Below, one piece after another: positions 52,905-63,470 of a DNA stretch of 64,000 bases. The notes below the pieces were generated by a model. It was not told where the DNA came from, searched no databases, and was given only the letters and a program-made list of their open reading frames with translations. This DNA comes from Micrococcus sp. EYE_212. Lineage in GTDB: Bacteria; Actinomycetota; Actinomycetes; Actinomycetales; Micrococcaceae. Every line of letters begins with the position of its first letter. Positions within the stretch are counted from its first letter, which is position 1. The stretch lies in NCBI RefSeq assembly GCF_023147585.1, contig NZ_JAHXOZ010000007.1:62001-126000 (forward strand). The letters run 5' to 3'. The translations under genes were made by a program, and so were the position numbers.

Positions 52905-53993
52905 TCACGCCAGCAGGGCCGCGCCCGCTCCGCCCACGGCGACCGCGACGGCGGTGCTCCCCGCGCCGAGCACGAGCGGCCTCGGGCCCACGGCGGCGAT
53001 CGAGCGCAGGTGCACGTTCAGGCCCAGCGCCACCATGGCGGCGGCCAGCAGCACCTGCTGCAGCACGGCGACGGCGTCCAGGACTCCGGCGGGCAGCACG
53101 CCGGTCGCCCGGATCGCGACGGCGGCCAGGAACCCGAGCACGAACCACGGCACGAGCGGTGGCCGGGTGGCGCTCGCGGCCGGATCCGCGCCCGGGACGG
53201 CGGCGTCCTCGCCCGTGGCCGACCCGGCCGGACGGCGCCGCTCCCACCAGGCCAGGCCCGTCATGACCGGCGCGAGCAGGACGACGCGCGCGAGCTTCAC
53301 GGTGACCGCCACGGAGAGTGCCGTCGGGCCGACGAGCCCGCCGGCCGCCACCACCTGGGCGACCTCGTGCGTGGACGCGCCGATCCACAGCCCGGCCACC
53401 CGCTCGTCGAGCCCGAGCGCACCGGTGAGCAGCGGAATCAGCGGGATCATGAGCGTCCCGAACAGCACCACGAGGCCGATCGCCGTGGCCGCCATCTCGC
53501 GGCGCGCGCGCACCACGGAGTCCGCGCCGGCGACGGCCGCCGCGCCGCAGATCGAGAACCCCGAGGCCACGAGGGCCGTCAGGTCCCACGGCAGCCCCAG
53601 CGCGCGCCCCAGAGCCACGGTCGCCGCGAACGTGAGGCCGACGGCGGCCACCACCAGCGCGATCACGCCCGGGCCCAGCGCGAGCACGTCGGCGAGCACC
53701 AGCTGCAGCCCGAGCAGGACGATGCCCGCGCGCAGCACCGGCTTCGCCGCGACCGCGATGCCCGGGGCGAGGGTCGCCGGCACGGGGGCGAGGTTCCGCC
53801 ACGCCAGGCCCACGAGGATGGCGAGCAGCAGTGGGCTGAGCGCGGGCATCCAGGGGCGCGCCGTCGTCGCGATCAGGACGCAGACGACGCCGAGCACCGT
53901 GCAGACCGCGAGGCCGGGCAGCCAGGCGAGGCGGGCGGGGCCGGCCGTCGGCTGCGGGGCGGACCTGGGGGTGGAGGAGGGTGATGCGCGCAC
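52905..53993 (-). CDS. YeiH-family putative sulfate exporter
   Basis: 362 aa with about ten helices (UPF0324/COG2855). PALSPLLLAILVGLAWRNL, PGIAVAAKPVLRAGIVLLGLQL, SGFSICGAAAVAGADSVVRARREMAATAIGLVVLFGTLMIPLIPLLTGALGL and GLWIGASTHEVAQVVAAGGLVG are diagnostic. GTG start 53993 with TAGGGT about eight bases before it and no ribosome site, consistent with a leaderless transcript. Substrate assigned by family only. Confidence 0.9.
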   Translation of the reverse strand: MRASPSSTPRSAPQPTAGPARLAWLPGLAVCTVLGVVCVLIATTARPWMPALSPLLLAILVGLAWRNLAPVPATLAPGIAVAAKPVLRAGIVLLGLQLVLADVLALGPGVIALVVAAVGLTFAATVALGRALGLPWDLTALVASGFSICGAAAVAGADSVVRARREMAATAIGLVVLFGTLMIPLIPLLTGALGLDERVAGLWIGASTHEVAQVVAAGGLVGPTALSVAVTVKLARVVLLAPVMTGLAWWERRRPAGSATGEDAAVPGADPAASATRPPLVPWFVLGFLAAVAIRATGVLPAGVLDAVAVLQQVLLAAAMVALGLNVHLRSIAAVGPRPLVLGAGSTAVAVAVGGAGAALLA

Positions 53994-54041
53994 GGGGCCA
54001 CCCTAGGGGAGGCCGCGCGACACGGCTGCGCCGGTGCGCCC

Positions 54042-54094
54042 ACCCTGAGGTCCGTGCCGCAACGCCCTCGACGTCGCGGCACGGACCTCAGGGT
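54042..54094. terminator. Perfect 19-bp inverted repeat after the phosphoesterase gene
   Basis: ACCCTGAGGTCCGTGCCGC (54042-54060) and its exact complement (54076-54094), 15-nt loop, no T tract. 23 bases beyond the minus-strand stop at 54117 and 48 bases before the YeiH start. Confidence 0.7.
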
Positions 54095-54116
54095 CGGCGA
54101 AGGGGACCGGTGTCCG

Positions 54117-56057
54117 TCAGCGGCGCGGCTTCGGCACTCCGCTGCGGTCGAAGCGGACCACCTGGACGTCGTCGTACGCGCGGCGCTCCGTGCGCACCAG
54201 CCGGTACTGGGCGTCCAGGATCGGGAACACGTACATCGGCGTCAGCGTCATCTCGGCCTCCTGGCCGCGGCGCCTCAGGTCGATCTGCAGGTGGCCGTAG
54301 TGCATGCCGCCGTCCACGAGCTGGCGCACGCCGTCCACGTCGGCCCAGGTCTCGGGCTCGTGCGTGTTGGCGGTCCACTCCATGTGGGTGTTGAAGCGCA
54401 CCGGGACGTACTCGCCCGCCGCGTTCTTGGCGTACTGCTCGCCGCGCAGGCCGTCCGCGGCCACGCCCACGTCGTAGGCGTGGAAGCCGCGGCCGTCGCC
54501 GTCCGCGTCCACCCACGAGCGCTGGAACATCTCGTCGTGCCCGGAGATGACGACGGCGACGCCGTACTTCTCCAGCAGCGGCGTGTACACGCGCATCGCG
54601 ACGCCGGACTGGTCGTCCGGGAACTCGTGGTTCGGCGGGGTGCCGTGCACGCCCACGGAGTAGGGCGCGTGGTGGAACTCGACCATGATGATCTGCCCCT
54701 TCGCCCGCGCGTCGGCGAGCTGGCGCTCCGCCCAGGCCCACTGGTCGTGGCCGGGGTTGAACACGGGGAGGTCGGCGTCCGCGGCGGTGGTGCCGGGGAA
54801 GACCTCCGTGAAGGCCTCCTCGTAGGCGGCCTGGGTGAACGAGCCCTGCGTGTCGGTCGGCATGCGCTCGGCCGTGAGGTTGCGGTCGTCGCCCGAGAAC
54901 GTCTCGCCGGAGAGCAGGCCCGCGCCCACGGACTCGTCCGGCACGCCGTTCGTGGAGTCCAGCGTGAGGATCGTCAGCGGCCCGTGGTCGGTGCGGTAGT
55001 AGGAGCCGCGGTACTGCGGGTTCTCCTGGTCCGTGCCGGCGCCGGTGCGCTCGAAGTAGGCGTGGTACTTGTTGCGCGAGCGGACCACGGGGGAGCGGTC
55101 CTCGGGGGTGCCGTAGCCGCCGTTGATCGAGGCGAAGGTCTCCCAGTTGCCCAGCGAGGTGATGAGCGGGACATGCGAGGCGATGTCCGAGAGCTCGCCC
55201 GCGAAGTGGCGGAAGAACTCGTCCCAGCCCGGCTGGTAGCCGCCGCCCTGGCCGAGGTCGCCGGCCACGAGCAGCAGGTCCGGGTCCGCGGCCTCGATGT
55301 GGCGGACGTTCTCGGTGAGCGCGACGTCCTGGGTCAGGGGGTATTTCAGCGTGAACTGGCCGTAGCGCGTCGTGGAGCCGAAGGTGTGGTGCCACAGCGA
55401 GCCCTCGCCCGGGCGGGGCAGCGAGCCCTCGGTGTAGGGGGTGACCTGGTTGAGCTCCCACTCGCGGTTCTCGACGCGCCCGAAGGGCTCGGTCTCGGTG
55501 TCCGAGAAGGCGATCACGCGCAGGTCGTGCCAGCCGTTGCCGGCGTCGGCCGTGCGGAACGTGGCGGTGTGGCGCTGCCCGCCCTGGGTGACGGTGTAGG
55601 TGTACTCCTTGCCGGGCTTCAGGCCGGTGAGGGAGACGCGGTGCTTCCAGTTCTGCGCGCCCAGCAGCCACGAGCCCTGGGCGAGGCCCTCGATGCTCTG
55701 GGCCAGCTCCGCCTCGGTGTAGTCGAGCAGGGGCTGGTGCTCGGGGGCGGAGACGCGCGTGCCCGCCGGGCGGGTGCGGCCCTTGCCGTGGTTGTTGCCC
55801 AGGCCCGGGCCGGAGACGACGACGGTGCCGGCCACGCCGCGCTCGGAGAACCACACGAGGTCCATCGAGGTGGCGGTGGGCTCCATGAGGTAGGGCAGGA
55901 CGCGGAAGCCGTCGCCCCCGGCGGGGGCGGCCGAGGCGCCGGCGGCGGTCTTCGCCAGGGCGGCGGGGGCCGCGGTGGACACGGCGCCCGCGACGACGGC
56001 GGCGGCCAGGGTGCGCAGGCCGGTGCGGCGGGAGAAGGTCGGGTTCAGGGCGTTCAC
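54117..56057 (-). CDS. Tat-exported metallophosphoesterase-like protein with altered metal motifs
   Basis: 646 aa. The N-terminus MNALNPTFSRRTGLRTLAAAVVAGAVSTAAPAALA is a twin-arginine signal. A Fn3-like N-terminal domain (about 45-170, ending KPGKEYTYTVTQGGQRHTATFRT) precedes the phosphoesterase domain, as in purple acid phosphatases. Metal motifs are variant: FSDTE in place of DxG/DxH, VAGDLG kept, GNWE where GNHE is usual, EFHHAP kept, and GHDE where GHxH is usual. GTG start 56057 with GGAGG. Extracellular phosphate-ester hydrolysis is the family expectation; activity with these motifs is uncertain. Confidence 0.8.
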   Translation of the reverse strand: MNALNPTFSRRTGLRTLAAAVVAGAVSTAAPAALAKTAAGASAAPAGGDGFRVLPYLMEPTATSMDLVWFSERGVAGTVVVSGPGLGNNHGKGRTRPAGTRVSAPEHQPLLDYTEAELAQSIEGLAQGSWLLGAQNWKHRVSLTGLKPGKEYTYTVTQGGQRHTATFRTADAGNGWHDLRVIAFSDTETEPFGRVENREWELNQVTPYTEGSLPRPGEGSLWHHTFGSTTRYGQFTLKYPLTQDVALTENVRHIEAADPDLLLVAGDLGQGGGYQPGWDEFFRHFAGELSDIASHVPLITSLGNWETFASINGGYGTPEDRSPVVRSRNKYHAYFERTGAGTDQENPQYRGSYYRTDHGPLTILTLDSTNGVPDESVGAGLLSGETFSGDDRNLTAERMPTDTQGSFTQAAYEEAFTEVFPGTTAADADLPVFNPGHDQWAWAERQLADARAKGQIIMVEFHHAPYSVGVHGTPPNHEFPDDQSGVAMRVYTPLLEKYGVAVVISGHDEMFQRSWVDADGDGRGFHAYDVGVAADGLRGEQYAKNAAGEYVPVRFNTHMEWTANTHEPETWADVDGVRQLVDGGMHYGHLQIDLRRRGQEAEMTLTPMYVFPILDAQYRLVRTERRAYDDVQVVRFDRSGVPKPRR

Positions 56058-56245
56058 GGTGGCCTCCGGGAGGGTGGGTGGCGAGGGTGCGGCTCCGATC
56101 CTGCGCCCCGGAGTCGGCGGGCGGCTCAGCGTCAGGTGGACGGCCGGCGTCGGGCGGGTGAACTCGGGTCGCCCGCCGTCGTCCTGCCCCCGTCCGGCCG
56201 GGCGACCGTCCACCCGGCCTCTGTGTCCCGCGCGACACCGTGTGG

Positions 56246-56251
56246 GATACT
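56246..56251 (+). promoter_or_regulatory. Possible -10 of the gcv transcript
   Basis: GATACT at 56246-56251, about 20 bases before the first riboswitch helix. The matching -35 (GTGTCC, 56223-56228, 17-base spacer) is poor, so confidence is low. Confidence 0.35.
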
Positions 56252-56270
56252 CGAGCCACGCCGCATGCCC

Positions 56271-56503
56271 CCCGCGGGAGAGCGTCGACGCGCCCCGTGC
56301 CCTGCCGGGCCCGGAGCGCCGGTCGGCCGCCGAAGGAGCAAGTCCTCCCCGGGAATCTCTCAGGCACCCGTACCGCGAGGGGTCAGGCGCTCTGGAAAGC
56401 GTCCTTGTCGCGCCCGCGCCCGCGGCCGTGCAGGGGCCACCGACGGTGCAAGCCGGCCCCTCAGGCTGGCGGAAACTCTCAGGTCCATGACAGAGCGGGG
56501 AGG
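56271..56503 (+). ncRNA. Tandem glycine riboswitch (gcvT motif)
   Basis: Two aptamers in series. The first has GCGGGAGAGCG, GCCGCCGAAGGAGCAAG and AATCTCTCAGGCACC with CGCTCTGGAAAGCG closing. The second begins near CACCGACGGTGCAAGCC and contains GGAAACTCTCAGGTCC and CATGACAGAGCGGGGA. These are the conserved joining sequences of glycine aptamers. In actinobacteria the element turns on glycine cleavage genes when glycine is abundant. It fills most of the 489-base gap before gcvP; ends are approximate. Confidence 0.93.
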
Positions 56504-56546
56504 AGCAGACCACGCCGTGACCGGCAGGATCCCCCGGAGGTAGCTC

Positions 56547-59498
<2,952 letters not shown>

Positions 59499-59512
59499 GA
59501 GAGGAACCTGAC

Positions 59513-60679
59513 ATGACCGACTCCCTGCGCAACTCCCCGCTCCATCCGGTCCACGAGGCCGCCGGGGCCTCCTTCACCGACTTCGGCGGCTGGAACATGC
59601 CCCTGAAGTACGGGTCCGAGCTGGCCGAGCACAAGGCCGTCCGCGGCTCGGCGGGCCTGTTCGACCTCTCCCACATGGGCGAGGTCCGCGTGAGCGGCCC
59701 CGAGGCCGGCGCCATGCTGGACCACGCCCTCTCCAGCACGCTCTCCGTGCTGAAGCCGGGCCGCGCCAAGTACGCGCTCTGCCTCACGGACGCCGGCACG
59801 ATCCTGGACGACCTGATCGTCTACCGCAGGGACGACGGCGCCGCGGGCTCCGAGCCCGACTTCCTCGTGGTCCCCAACGCCGGCAACATCGCCGCGGTGC
59901 ACACGGCCCTGAACCAGCGCGCCTCCGGGTGGGACGCGACGGTCGAGGACGAGTCCGCCTCCACGGCCGTCGTGGCGGTGCAGGGCCCGTGCGCCGAGGC
60001 GATCCTGGCCCACGCCATGCCCGCGCAGGCCGAGCAGCTGGCGGGCCTGAAGTACTACGGCCACCTCACGCTGAGCCTCCCCACCGACGCCGGCGAGGTC
60101 ACCGTGCTCGTGGCCCGCACGGGGTACACGGGCGAGGACGGCTTCGAGCTGTTCGTGCCCGCGGACTCCCGCCAGGAGGCGGGCGACCGCGGCTCCGCCG
60201 TGTGGAACGCGATGCTGCAGGCGGCCGAGGCCGCCGACGTCGAGCTCACCCCGTGCGGCCTCGCCTCCCGCGACTCGCTGCGCCTCGAAGCCGGCATGCC
60301 GCTGTACGGCAACGAGCTGGACACCGCGCACCAGCCCCACGCCTCCGGTGTGAGCTTCGCGGTGCCGGCGGCCAAGGAGGCGGACTTCGTGGGCAAGGCC
60401 GCCCTCGTGGGCGCCGACGGCGTCCAGGAGGTCCTCGTGGGCCTGCGCGGCGAGGGCCGCCGGGCCGCCCGCCACGGCTATCCCGTCCTCGACGCCGAGG
60501 GCAACCGGGTCGGCGAGGTCACCTCGGGCGCCCCGAGCCCCACGCTCGGCTTCCCGATCGCGATGGCCCGCGTGGCCCGCGAGCACGCCGCCGAGGGCAC
60601 CTCCCTCCAGGTGGACCTGCGCGGCAAGGGCGAGCCCTTCACCGTGGTGCCGCTGCCGTTCTACCGACGCGAGCGCTGA
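59513..60679 (+). CDS. gcvT: Aminomethyltransferase, T protein of glycine cleavage
   Basis: 388 aa. SLRNSPLHPVHEAAGASFTDFGGWNMPLKYGSELAEHKAVRGSAGLFDLSHMGEVRVSG and RTGYTGEDGFELFVP (folate site) are characteristic; LTPCGLASRDSLRLEAGMPLYGNELD follows. Transfers the methylene group to tetrahydrofolate. AGAGAGG before ATG 59513. Gene order gcvP-gcvT without gcvH: the lipoyl carrier gene is not next and not elsewhere in the window. Confidence 0.98.
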   Translation: MTDSLRNSPLHPVHEAAGASFTDFGGWNMPLKYGSELAEHKAVRGSAGLFDLSHMGEVRVSGPEAGAMLDHALSSTLSVLKPGRAKYALCLTDAGTILDDLIVYRRDDGAAGSEPDFLVVPNAGNIAAVHTALNQRASGWDATVEDESASTAVVAVQGPCAEAILAHAMPAQAEQLAGLKYYGHLTLSLPTDAGEVTVLVARTGYTGEDGFELFVPADSRQEAGDRGSAVWNAMLQAAEAADVELTPCGLASRDSLRLEAGMPLYGNELDTAHQPHASGVSFAVPAAKEADFVGKAALVGADGVQEVLVGLRGEGRRAARHGYPVLDAEGNRVGEVTSGAPSPTLGFPIAMARVAREHAAEGTSLQVDLRGKGEPFTVVPLPFYRRER

Positions 60680-60713
60680 CCGCGGGGGGCCCTCGCGCGC
60701 ACCCGGCGCCGCG

Positions 60714-60749
60714 GCGCCCCGGACCCGCCGCACGGCAGGTCCGGGGCGC
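60714..60749 (+). terminator. Terminator of the gcvPT operon
   Basis: 12-bp stem GCGCCCCGGACC / GGTCCGGGGCGC with a 12-nt loop, 35 bases past the gcvT stop. The next promoter -10 (TAGACT, 60755-60760) lies directly after it. Confidence 0.8.
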
Positions 60750-60839
60750 TTCGCTAGACTCGGCCTCCGGGCCCGACGGCCCCGCCCGCGGGGCGGTCGT
60801 CGTCCCCCACCCTCCATCGCCCACCTGCAGGAAGTCCGC

Positions 60840-61685
60840 ATGACTCACGTCGCCGCTCAAGCCCGGGTGCCCAAGAAGGGCTTGCTCATCTTCCTCGGGG
60901 TGGCGGGCCTGCTCCTGCTCCTCGGGGTGCTCTCCGTGCTCAAGGGCATCGTGGACGAGCGCTCCCGCGTGGACATCGTCTCCGTGGTGGACGGCAACAC
61001 CGTGGTGGTGAACGCGGGCGGGGAGCAGAAGACCCTGGTCATGGCCGGTGTGACCGCGGCCCCGCGCAATCCGGACGGCCTGCGCGTCGGCACCGAGTTC
61101 TGCCTGGGCGAGGAGTCGTACGCGTGGCTGCGCGACCGCCTGCCGCAGGGCGCCGTGGCCACCGTCAAGACGAGCCGTCACGGGGCGCCCGAGGGCACCG
61201 AGTCGGCGGTGTTCACGCTCGCCGGCTCCACCGTGAACGTGGACATGGCGGAGGCGGGCATGGCGGCCCCCACCGGCGAGGGCGTGGGCCGTGGTCTCCG
61301 GGAGGAGATCGCCCAGGCCAACGAGACGGCGCGGAAGAGCGCGAACGGCCGGGGGTCGGGGCTCTACGACGTCGAGGAGAACTGCACGCTCAACCACGAG
61401 CTCTACGAGTCCTCCTACGCCCTCGAGCACGCGCCGACGAGCGCCGAGGCCACCGTGGACGCGATCGACCAGCGCTCCGTGGAGTACGCCGACACGCTGG
61501 ACGAGGTGCGGCTCGTGCGCCAGGACATCGCCGAGCTCGACGCTTCGCGTGGCACCTTCACGGACCTCGCGTGGGCCCCGGCCAAGGAGGACCTCCAGAA
61601 GAAGGCGGACGCCGTCGTCTCCGAGGGCCTGCAGGTGCTGCGGGACCTCAACGCGAAGCGCAACGAGCTCGTCGCGCAGGGCTGA
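60840..61685 (+). CDS. Membrane-anchored nuclease-fold protein lacking SNase catalytic residues
   Basis: 281 aa. One N-terminal membrane anchor (residues 14-34), then an SNase-like beta-barrel: VDIVSVVDGNTVVVNAGG and AGSTVNVDMAEAGMAA align with the equivalent strands of the intact nuclease at 29466. The catalytic set is gone: Asp of DGD is Asn53, and the RLLNIDTPE segment reads LVMAGVTAAP. The C-terminal 90 residues are alpha-helical and probably coiled (VEYADTLDEVRLVRQDIAELDAS). Probable structural or binding role outside the membrane. Promoter -10 TAGACT at 60755; GGAAG before ATG. Confidence 0.7.
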   Translation: MTHVAAQARVPKKGLLIFLGVAGLLLLLGVLSVLKGIVDERSRVDIVSVVDGNTVVVNAGGEQKTLVMAGVTAAPRNPDGLRVGTEFCLGEESYAWLRDRLPQGAVATVKTSRHGAPEGTESAVFTLAGSTVNVDMAEAGMAAPTGEGVGRGLREEIAQANETARKSANGRGSGLYDVEENCTLNHELYESSYALEHAPTSAEATVDAIDQRSVEYADTLDEVRLVRQDIAELDASRGTFTDLAWAPAKEDLQKKADAVVSEGLQVLRDLNAKRNELVAQG

Positions 61686-62177
61686 TCACGCCGCGGCGGG
61701 ATCCTCGGCGCCCGGCGTCACGACGTCCACGAGCGGCCGGGCGGCCATGCGGCCCAGGCCCATGAGCACGCCGGCCGGGAACCCGATCACCGGGATGAGC
61801 ATCGGCAGCACGCCCCCGGCGCCCTGCGTGAGCACCACGAGCCCGTAGAGCATGCCCACGAGGGCGTAGGCCAGCACGTGGACCCACTGGTTGGTGACGT
61901 GGCGGAAGGCCACGTTGACGAGCAGGCACAGCGGCAGGCCCACCACGAGGCCCGCGATCCCGACCACGCTCAGCAGCGGCGTGAGGCTGCCGAACTCCTG
62001 GAGCCCCGGGATGAGGGAGAGCGCCGCCACGATCGCCGCCATCACCAGGTTCGGCGCGAGCCAGGCCACGAGGAACCCGTTGAGGCCCATCCGCAGGCGC
62101 GGACGCGGGCCCGCGGCGGCGCGCTGGGCCGCGCGGCGGGCGCGAGCGGTGGACTTGACCGGGGCGGGGGTGGTCAT
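61686..62177 (-). CDS. Four-helix membrane protein, unknown
   Basis: 163 aa. A basic N-terminus (STARARRAAQRAAAGPRPRLRMG) is followed by helices at about 32-55, 65-88, 95-117 and 121-143. GLNGFLVAWLAPNLVMAAIVAALS and HVTNQWVHVLAYALVGMLYGLVV show no family motif I can name. Its stop abuts the stop of the convergent nuclease-fold gene, giving TGATCA with no gap. Confidence 0.75.
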   Translation of the reverse strand: MTTPAPVKSTARARRAAQRAAAGPRPRLRMGLNGFLVAWLAPNLVMAAIVAALSLIPGLQEFGSLTPLLSVVGIAGLVVGLPLCLLVNVAFRHVTNQWVHVLAYALVGMLYGLVVLTQGAGGVLPMLIPVIGFPAGVLMGLGRMAARPLVDVVTPGAEDPAAA

Positions 62178-62193
62178 GGGGCACTCCGTGGTT

Positions 62194-62333
62194 GGACGAC
62201 GTCGGGGGGCGGCCCCCCCGAGTGGGGGGGGGCCCCGCCCCGCGGGGGGCCGGTGGGGGGGGGTTGTGTGGGGGGGCGCGGCGGGCCCCCCCCCCCCCCG
62301 CCCCCCCCCCCCCCCCCCCCACGCCGGTCGTCC
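62194..62333. repeat. Aberrant poly-G / poly-C tract flanked by an inverted repeat
   Basis: Between GGACGAC (62194-62200) and its complement GTCGTCC (62327-62333) the sequence is almost only G runs on the left (up to 9) and C runs on the right, including 14 C at 62286-62299 and 20 C at 62301-62320. The layout is that of a large GC terminator hairpin for the minus-strand gene ending at 62340, but the homopolymers look like degraded base calling. No gene. Confidence 0.8.
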
Positions 62334-62339
62334 AGGGTG

Positions 62340-63380
62340 TCAGCGGCGCTCGCCGTCCACCTCGAAGGACAGCTGGTGCACGCCCGGCCAGGTCTGCACC
62401 GTGGGGATCTCGTCCCACACGAGGCGGCCGGACTCCTCATCGGGGGAGACGGTCAGGGCGCCCAGCTCACCGTCGATCACCAGGAGGGTGAGCTCGAACG
62501 GCTGGCCCTCATGGGTGAAGTGGCCGCGCACGGGCCAGGTGAAGTCGTGGGGCACGGCGCGCTCCACGTCCTCCTCCACCTCCACCACGAGGGGGAGCCA
62601 GTCGATGCCCTCGGCGTCGCCGTCGGCGGGGATGCGGACAGCGTCGGCGACGGTGCGCATGTGCGGCAGCTGGGCGCGCAGGGCGGCCGCGCCGGGCAGA
62701 TCACGGCCCTCGAAGAGCGTGGGGTCCAGCAGCGTCTCCACCAAAACGCGCGCCTCCACCGGCACGGGCGCGGTCTCCACCGCGTCGTCGGCCTCGTCCG
62801 TGACGTCCGTGGCGAGGGGCACGTAGGCGTCCTCCACGGCGGGGCGGCGGTCCGTCTCCGCGGTGGCCACGAGGGGGGCGTAGGAATACACGCCCTCGGC
62901 CACGTCCTCACGGCGGCGGGAGCGCGCGGAGCGGGTGAGCCCGACGGCGGCGGCGACCGTGGCCGCGAGGGCCGCGAGGGCGGGGCCGTAGGCCTCGGGT
63001 CGCAGGAGGCGCTCCATGGGGGTGGGCTCCGGGGTGCGGGCGTGACGCACGGCCGCGGCGACCGCCGTGGCGAGGGCGCCGGTGGCGAGGGCGCCGCCGC
63101 CGAGCAGCCAGGGGAGGCGAGAGGACTCCGAGGACTCTTCCACGCGGCGGGTCGGGGCGTCGGTGCCGGTCACCACGGTGCGCACGACCGGGGGCTCGGG
63201 CGTGGTGGTGCGCACGTCCACGGTGCGCTCGACGCGTTCCTGGGCGGGGACGCGGGTCTCCACCACGACCGGCGGGGCCGGGGTGGTGCGGGTGGCCATG
63301 ACGTCGGCGGGGGCGGTCAGGCCGAGGTCGTCGGCCGGGGGGACGGGGGCGCCGGACGTGGCGGGGCGATGAGTGTCCAT
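62340..63380 (-). CDS. Membrane protein with unknown C-terminal beta-rich domain
   Basis: 346 aa from ATG 63380; an ATG 18 bases earlier (63398) has an identical GGGGTC just before it, so the start is ambiguous. The first 95 residues are Thr/Pro/Val-rich and disordered. Two helices follow (LPWLLGGGALATGALATAVAAAV and GPALAALAATVAAAVGL). A C-terminal domain contains IDWLPLVVEVEEDVERAVPHDFTWPVRGHFTHEGQPFELTLLVIDGELGALTVSPDE. I do not recognise the family. Confidence 0.7.
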   Translation of the reverse strand: MDTHRPATSGAPVPPADDLGLTAPADVMATRTTPAPPVVVETRVPAQERVERTVDVRTTTPEPPVVRTVVTGTDAPTRRVEESSESSRLPWLLGGGALATGALATAVAAAVRHARTPEPTPMERLLRPEAYGPALAALAATVAAAVGLTRSARSRRREDVAEGVYSYAPLVATAETDRRPAVEDAYVPLATDVTDEADDAVETAPVPVEARVLVETLLDPTLFEGRDLPGAAALRAQLPHMRTVADAVRIPADGDAEGIDWLPLVVEVEEDVERAVPHDFTWPVRGHFTHEGQPFELTLLVIDGELGALTVSPDEESGRLVWDEIPTVQTWPGVHQLSFEVDGERR

Positions 63381-63470
63381 GACCCCAGTCTGTGCCATGA
63401 CCCCGCGGGGTGTCCCGGGTTGGCGGCTCCCTCGTCCCGCCCGCGGCGGCACCGGTCCCGCCCGCCCGGC

